A stretch of DNA of 64,000 bases. Source: Apodemus sylvaticus. Its lineage: Eukaryota > Chordata > Mammalia > Rodentia > Muridae. The translations under genes were made by a program, and so were the position numbers. How positions within the stretch are numbered: position 1 is the stretch's first letter; each line of letters starts with the position of its first letter. The notes under the pieces were generated by a model, which did not search any database, was not told where the DNA came from, and was given only the letters and a program-made list of their open reading frames with translations. Of the stretch, positions 58,735 through 64,000 are shown piece by piece. The stretch is from the NCBI RefSeq assembly GCF_947179515.1, contig NC_067473.1, forward strand, positions 90,380,850-90,444,849, read 5' to 3'.

Positions 58735-61196
58735 AGGTATATTCTTTATTTACATTTCAAATGATTTCCCATTTCCTGGTTAACCCCCCTGAAAATTCCA
58801 TAAGCCATCTCCCCCCCCAACCCCACCCCTCCTTCCCCAATCAACCTTCTCCCACTTCTCTGTCCTGGTATTCCCTTACATTGCAGTATCTAGCCTTTCA
58901 AGGACCAAGGGCCTCTCCTCCCTTTGAGGTCCAACAAGGCCATCCTCTGCTGCATATGTATCTGGAGCTATAGGTAACACCATGTGTACCATCTGGTTGA
59001 TGGTTTTTGTCCCTGGGAGCTCTGGAAGTACTGAGTAGCTCATTTTGTTGTTGTTCTTAAGTCACTACAAACCCCTTCAGATCCTTGGATCCTTTTTCTA
59101 GCACTCCCATTGGCGACCCTGTACTCAGTTCAATGGCTGGTTAAGAGTGTCCCCCTCTGTATTTGTCATGTTCTAGCAGAGCCTCCCAGGTGACAGCTAT
59201 ATCAGCAAGCACTTGTGGGCATCTATAATAGTGTCTGGGTTTTGTAACTATATGGGATGGATCACTAGGTGGGATAGTCTCTGAAAGGTCTTTCCCTCAG
59301 TCTCAGCTCCACCCTTTGTCTCTGTATCTCCTTCTGTGGGTATTTTGTTCCTCCTTCTAAGAAGGACCAGAGTATCCATACTTTGTTCTTCCTTCTTGGA
59401 CATCATTTGATATTTGAATTGCATTTTGGGCATTCCAAGCTTCTTGGCTAATATCCAATTATCAGTGAGTATACACCATGTGTTTTTGTTGTTGTTGTTG
59501 TTGTTGTTGTTTGTTTTGTCACTTAGGATGATATTTTCAAGTTCTACCAATTTGTCTAAGAATTTCATGAATTCATTGTTTTTAATAGCTGACTAGTATT
59601 CCATTGTGTAAATATACCACATTTTCTGTATCCATTCCTCCATTGAGGGACATCTGGGTTCTTTCCAGCTTCTGGCTATTATAAATAGGGTTTCTATGAA
59701 TATAATGGAGTGTGTGTCCTTATTACATGCTGGAGAAACTTCTGGGTATATGCCCAGAAGTGGTATAACAGGGTTTTCTGGTAGTATTACATCCAATTTT
59801 CTGAGGAACCACCAGACTGATTTCCAGAGTGGTTTTTACCAGCAGTGGAGGAGTGTTCTTCTTACTCCACATCCTTGCCAGAACCTGCTGTCTCCTGAAT
59901 TTTTGATTTTAGTCATTCTGACTGGTGTGAGGTGAAATCTCAGGGTTGTTTTGATTTGTATTTCCCCGATGACTAAAGATATTGAACATTTCTTTAGGTG
60001 CTTCTCAGCCATTTGATATTCCTCAGGTAAACATTCTTTGTTTAGCTCTGTACCCCATTTTTAATAGGGTTATTTTGGCTCTCTGGTGTCTAACTTCTTG
60101 AATTTTTTTTTTTATATGTTGGATATTAGCCCTCTGTCAGATGTAGGGTTGGTAAAGATCTTTTCCCAATTCGTTGGTTACCCTTTTGTCCTACTGATAG
60201 TGTCCTTTGCCTTACAGAAACTTTGTAATTTTATGAGGTCCCAATTGTCAATTTTTGATCTTAGAGCATAAGCTATTGGTGTTTTGCTCAGGAATTTTTC
60301 CCCTGTGCCCATGAGCTCAAGGATCTTCTCCAGTTCATGGGCATCTCTTTCTTTAGGTTAAGGAAGTCTTCTATAAATTTGCTGAAGACATTTACTGGCC
60401 TTTAAGTTGGAAATCATCACTCTCTTCTATATCTATAATCCTTAAATTTGGTCTTCTCATTTTGTCCTGGATTTCCTGGATATTTTGTGTCGGGAGACTT
60501 TTGCATTTTGTATTTTCATTGACTGTTGTGTGAATGCTTTCTGTGGTATCTTCTATCTTCTGCATCTGAGATTCTCTCTTTTATCCCTTGTATTCTGTTA
60601 TTGATGCTTGTATCCATGACTCCTGACTTCTTTCCTAGGTTATCTATGTCCCGAGTTGTTTCCCTTTGTGATTTCTTTATTTTTCTACCTCTATTTTTAG
60701 ATCCTGGATGGTTTTGTTCAATTCCTTCACCTGTTTGGTTATTCCTGTAATTCTTTAAAGGCTTCTACCTATTTACCTGTGTTCTCCTGTATTTCTTTAA
60801 GGGAGTTATTTATGTCCTTCTTGAAGCCCTCTATCAGCATCATGAGTTGTGATTTTAATTCAAAATCTTGCTTTTCCAGTGTTTTGGGGTATCCAGGACT
60901 TGCTGTTGTGGGAAAATTGGGTTCAGATGGAGCCATGTTGCCTTGATTTCTGTTAGTAAATGTCCTACATTTGCCTTTTGCCATCTGGTTATCTCTGGTG
61001 ATAGTTGGTTCTGCTGTCTCTGGCTGGTGCTTGTCCCACCTGTGTGCCTGCAAGCCTGTCTCAATACCCCTGGATAACTGGCTCTCCCCTGGCAAAGAAT
61101 GCAGGCAGGGTCCTGGCAGACCAAGTGCCAACTGTTCTGACACTCAGGTGTTCCCTGCGTTCCTGGCTGCACCTCAGCCACAGGAGCAAAGATGTC
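58735..61196 (-). mobile_element. Antisense L1 with 3' UTR, ORF2 end, ORF1 start and 5' UTR; middle deleted
   Basis: 3' UTR at 58735-59350 and ORF2 C-terminal part at 59350-60335. A sharp junction near 60338 jumps to ORF1 (60340-60985, antisense), then 5' UTR to about 61196. On the minus strand an ORF1 N-terminus can be read from the Met at 60982 ('MAKGKCRTFTNRNQG', then a Pro/Thr-rich linker and Lys/Glu-rich coiled-coil start). It stays open to 60769. Most of ORF2 and the RNA-binding half of ORF1 are gone. A (TTG)n run sits at 59486-59513. Confidence 0.87.
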
Positions 61197-61222
61197 TGGC
61201 TATTCTCATTCAAACCATCCCT

Positions 61223-61397
61223 TCAAGTTTTTATATTTCCTCTTTAGGGTACATTCTGTCTAAACATACAATATAGACCTGCTACTTGCACCATAATCTT
61301 ATTTTTCTCTTGACTTCTTGTCAAATTAGCTCATTGAAATGTTACTTCAGCTACAACTTTCCCTGGTTCCTTAGTTAAGTTTATCTCCCTCCATTCA
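61223..61397. other. Short unique stretch between L1s
   Basis: No feature recognised. Confidence 0.6.
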
Positions 61398-61632
61398 GAT
61401 TCTTTTTTTTTTTTTTGATTTTTTTTATTCGATATAATTTATTTACATTTCAAATGATTTCCCCTTTTCTAGGCCCCCACTCCCCGAAAGTCCCGTAAGC
61501 CCCCTTCTCTTCCCCTGTCCTCCCACCCACCCCTTCCCACTTCCCCGTTCTGGTTTTGCCGAATACTGTTTCACTGCGTCTTTCCAGAACCAGGGGCCAC
61601 TCCTCCTTTCTTCTTGTACCTCATTTGATGAG
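61398..61632 (-). mobile_element. Young antisense L1 3' end
   Basis: T-rich tail plus 'attcgatataatttatttacatttcaaatg' and an intact-looking 3' UTR to 'cctcatttgatga'. Same subfamily as 43243-44239. No clear target duplication. Confidence 0.9.
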
Positions 61633-62251
61633 TGTAATCCAGACAACTGAGGATCACTCTGCATCCCTCAAATTAATTATCCTAGTTCTGTTCATTGCTC
61701 CCAAGTATGGCTGCTCCCTTCGATAAGGTGTTATTCTTTACTTTCTCTTTTTTGGCTTGCCACTTTCTATTGACGAAGTCTGGCTGTTCTCCAGATCCCT
61801 TTCCTAAATAATGTTCAACTAAACTTTATAAACTGCAATCAGATCCACATGGCCTCTTTATCAGAAGTCTGTTTTTTTTCTTTAATCCAGTGTTAAAGTT
61901 ATTAAAATAGGTTAAAAACAGGAAGACATATGCTAAAGATAATACTGATATTCTACAGATACTATTTAGTATTAAGATTCTTGGCCATCTCATTCCACCT
62001 TCCCCCTTTCCTGGGGAAATATTTTTAAAATGTAGATCCTTTGGCTTGGAATTCCTGTATAAGTCTTTGAGTACCTTTGAAAAAAATATAATCACTCTTG
62101 TACATGATCATGACATCATTATGACAAAATAAAATCTAAGAAAGTTTAACTTTTGTCCTTGTTTCTGCCATTTATTTATTTGTCTATTTTTCATTATTTT
62201 TATCTTAGCATACAAAGTAGTGGTTGTTCATGTGCCTCACCATTTTCCAGG
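61633..62251. other. Unique intronic sequence
   Basis: No gene or transposon recognised. Confidence 0.6.
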
Positions 62252-62416
62252 GCTTTTTTTTTTTTTTTTTTTTTTTTTTTTTGAGACAGGGTTTCTTGTG
62301 TAGCCCTGGCTGTCCTGAAACTCACTCTGTAGACCAGGCTGGCCTCGAACTCAGAAATTTGCCTGCCTCTGTCTCCCAAGTGCTGGGATTAAAGGCGTGT
62401 GCCACCACCACTGGGC
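62252..62416 (-). mobile_element. B1 SINE, well preserved
   Basis: A T28 run, then antisense B1 'gagacagggtttct', 'ctggctgtcctgaaactcactctgtagaccaggctggcctcgaactcag', 'agtgctgggattaaaggcgtg'. Little decay and a long pure tail point to a young copy. Confidence 0.96.
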
Positions 62417-62536
62417 TTTCAGGACTATTGCACTTCATTTCAGTTCATTCTCCTCTTTCTCTGCCCTCCCATGCTTGCCTTCCCATTCTCATGCTGGCTC
62501 CTTTTCTTCCCTTAGTGACTCATTCACACTGCTTTC

Positions 62537-63147
62537 TTTTTATTAATTGCTTATCTTATTTATTTACATTTCAATGTCCCTCTTCCCAGTGCCCCCTCCA
62601 AAAAACCCTACTGCATCCCCCTCCCCCTTGCTTCTATGAGTGTGCTCTCCAACCTACCCACCCAACTCATGCCTCACCACCCTAGCGTTTCTGTATGCTG
62701 GGGCATGAAGCCTCCTCAGGACCAAGGGCCTTTCCTCCCATTGATGGCAGATAAGGCCACCCTCTGCTACATAAACATGGAGCCATGGTTCCCTCCATGT
62801 GTACTCTTTGCTTGGTGGTTTAATACCTGGGAGCTCTGGTGGGTCTGATTGATTTATATTGTTGTTCTTCCTATGGAGTTGCAAACCCCTTAAGCTCCTT
62901 CAGTCCTTTCTCTAACTCCTCCAGTGGTGTCCTCTTGTTCAGCTCAATGGTTGGCTGCAAGAATCTGCATCTGTTTTGGTAAGGTTCTGGCAAAGTCTCT
63001 CAGGAGACAGCTATATCAGGCTTCTGTCAGGAGGCACTTCTTAGCATCAGAAATAGTGTCTGGGTGGTGATTGCATATAGGATGGATCCCCAGGTTGGGG
63101 AGTCTCTAGATGGACTTTCCTTCAGGCTCTGCTCCACTCTTTCTATT

Positions 63148-63150
<3 letters not shown>
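62537..63150 (-). mobile_element. Antisense L1 3' UTR (Lx-like)
   Basis: 'cttatttatttacatttcaatgtccc', the C-rich block, 'gccaccctctgctacataaacatggagccatgg', 'tcaggaggcacttcttagcatcag'. Parallel to 33239-34077. It ends at the CA repeat. Confidence 0.85.
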
Positions 63151-63151
<1 letters not shown>

Positions 63152-63202
<51 letters not shown>

Positions 63203-63326
63203 CACACACACACACAAACACAAGCACACACACACACACAAACACAAGCACACACACACACACAAACACAAGCACACACACAAGCACACACACACACAAG
63301 CACACACACACAAGCACACACACACT
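63152..63326. repeat. (CA)n with ACAAACACAAGC higher-order units
   Basis: 175 bp of CA in which an 'acaaacacaagcacac' unit recurs several times after a pure run. It explains the long His/Thr and Cys/Val ORFs. Confidence 0.96.
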
Positions 63327-64000
63327 GGATCAAACAGTTCTGAATAAATTGAAGTCACACAAGAGAAGACAAAGTTTAATAATTTAGTAGTAAAACTGGT
63401 AAGCAAACATGAGCCAGCTGTATATTTTATAAAAAGAAAACACACAAAATATCTTTAGATTCTTTCTGGGGCTCTTAGAAGTAAGCATAATGGCCTAATT
63501 AGCAAAAGGGCTTTAGCCATCATGAAGGCTAAGTATCTGACACATTTACAGGAGAAATTTAGAAAACAAAAATCATAGGAAAAGTCACCCAGCTTTGTTG
63601 CATATGATTTGGGATCTCTGTCATCCCCTCTCCATCAAACTTATATCGTATTTCAAGATTTGAGGACAGAGCATTCAAGTGATTATTTTGATGCAAACCC
63701 TTTTTTATGTACGGAAGGCTATGCTGATATATTTTTGTTATTAGATGGTTCTATTTATTGTCTTTATATATTACATGGTGGCCTTAAACACATGCAGTTC
63801 TCCTGCTTAATTCCTCCTACTTTCTGGAATTGCAGCTGCAGCACCAATGTACTAACAAGTATTTTGGTACTATTTCTCAAATTATGAATACTAATAATGC
63901 TAATTGTAGATTATAAGTGGCCCATGCATCCATTTCTACACATGACAAGTGATAGCTGGTTAGAACCATTTGTGATTTAGCATGTAAAAAATACTTCTAT
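63327..64000. other. Unique intronic sequence to window end
   Basis: No gene or transposon recognised. The ORF at 63609-63887 has no recognised domain and no splice context. Confidence 0.55.

Larger units (their letters stand above)
35781..64000 (+). other. Grid2: Grid2 intron 4, first 28.2 kb
   Basis: From the GTAAGT donor at 35781 to the window end, with no further coding exon found. The reading frame of GluD2 after Glu245 is not seen anywhere downstream. Contents are listed separately. Confidence 0.92.

Noticed and set aside
60769..61143. Minus-strand 124-residue frame
   Set aside because: This is L1 ORF1 N-terminus with upstream 5' UTR read in frame. The element is deleted in its middle and inactive.
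63152..63326. Recurring unit in the CA tract resembling an array
   Set aside because: Higher-order variation within a (CA)n microsatellite, with no unique spacers.
1..64000. A previously undescribed multi-gene system
   Set aside because: Apart from two Grid2 exons, every long open frame is explained by L1 or simple repeats. Nothing suggests an additional gene cluster.

Overview
This window is rodent, almost certainly mouse (genus Mus), nuclear DNA. It lies inside the plus-strand gene Grid2 (glutamate receptor delta-2, GluD2). Evidence for the organism is the dense load of mouse-type L1 3' ends, B1, B2, B3 and B4 SINEs, a rodent hAT-Charlie element (URR1-like), long simple repeats, and two exons that read as GluD2. 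No bacterial, phage or viral gene system is present. I found no tRNA, rRNA, snoRNA or CRISPR array.

Only two protein-coding segments are supported. Exon A (11449-11733, 285 bp) and exon B (35575-35780, 206 bp) have good acceptors and GTAAGT donors. They join in frame through an Asp codon split across intron 11734-35574. Together they encode about residues 82-245 of the GluD2 amino-terminal domain. From residue numbering and phase they correspond to coding exons 3 and 4. The rest is the end of intron 2 (1-11448), all of intron 3 (23,841 bp) and the first 28.2 kb of intron 4.

The introns are a layered record of retrotransposition. An internally deleted but 5'-UTR-bearing antisense L1 (Lx type) fills 311-5536. 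A truncated L1 ends 96 bp before exon 3. Intron 3 holds an L1 pair nested in a B3 SINE (21047-22771) and a nested pair of L1s that both carry 5' inversions (29262-30947). Intron 4 holds another inverted L1 with a perfect 15-bp target duplication (43228-44254), a three-layer L1 stack (52750-56525), a rodent repeat split by an L1 (58215-61222) and many microsatellites, including long polypurine/polypyrimidine tracts.

The most informative observations are the L1 structures, whose breakpoints and target-site duplications can be read base by base. Others are the L1 next to the exon 3 acceptor, a 16-bp perfect hairpin at 18848-18886, and a GC-rich orphan ORF at 13236-13490. I found no evidence for an undescribed biological system. 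Repeat family names are from pattern recognition, and edges without a target duplication are good to roughly 5-30 bp.
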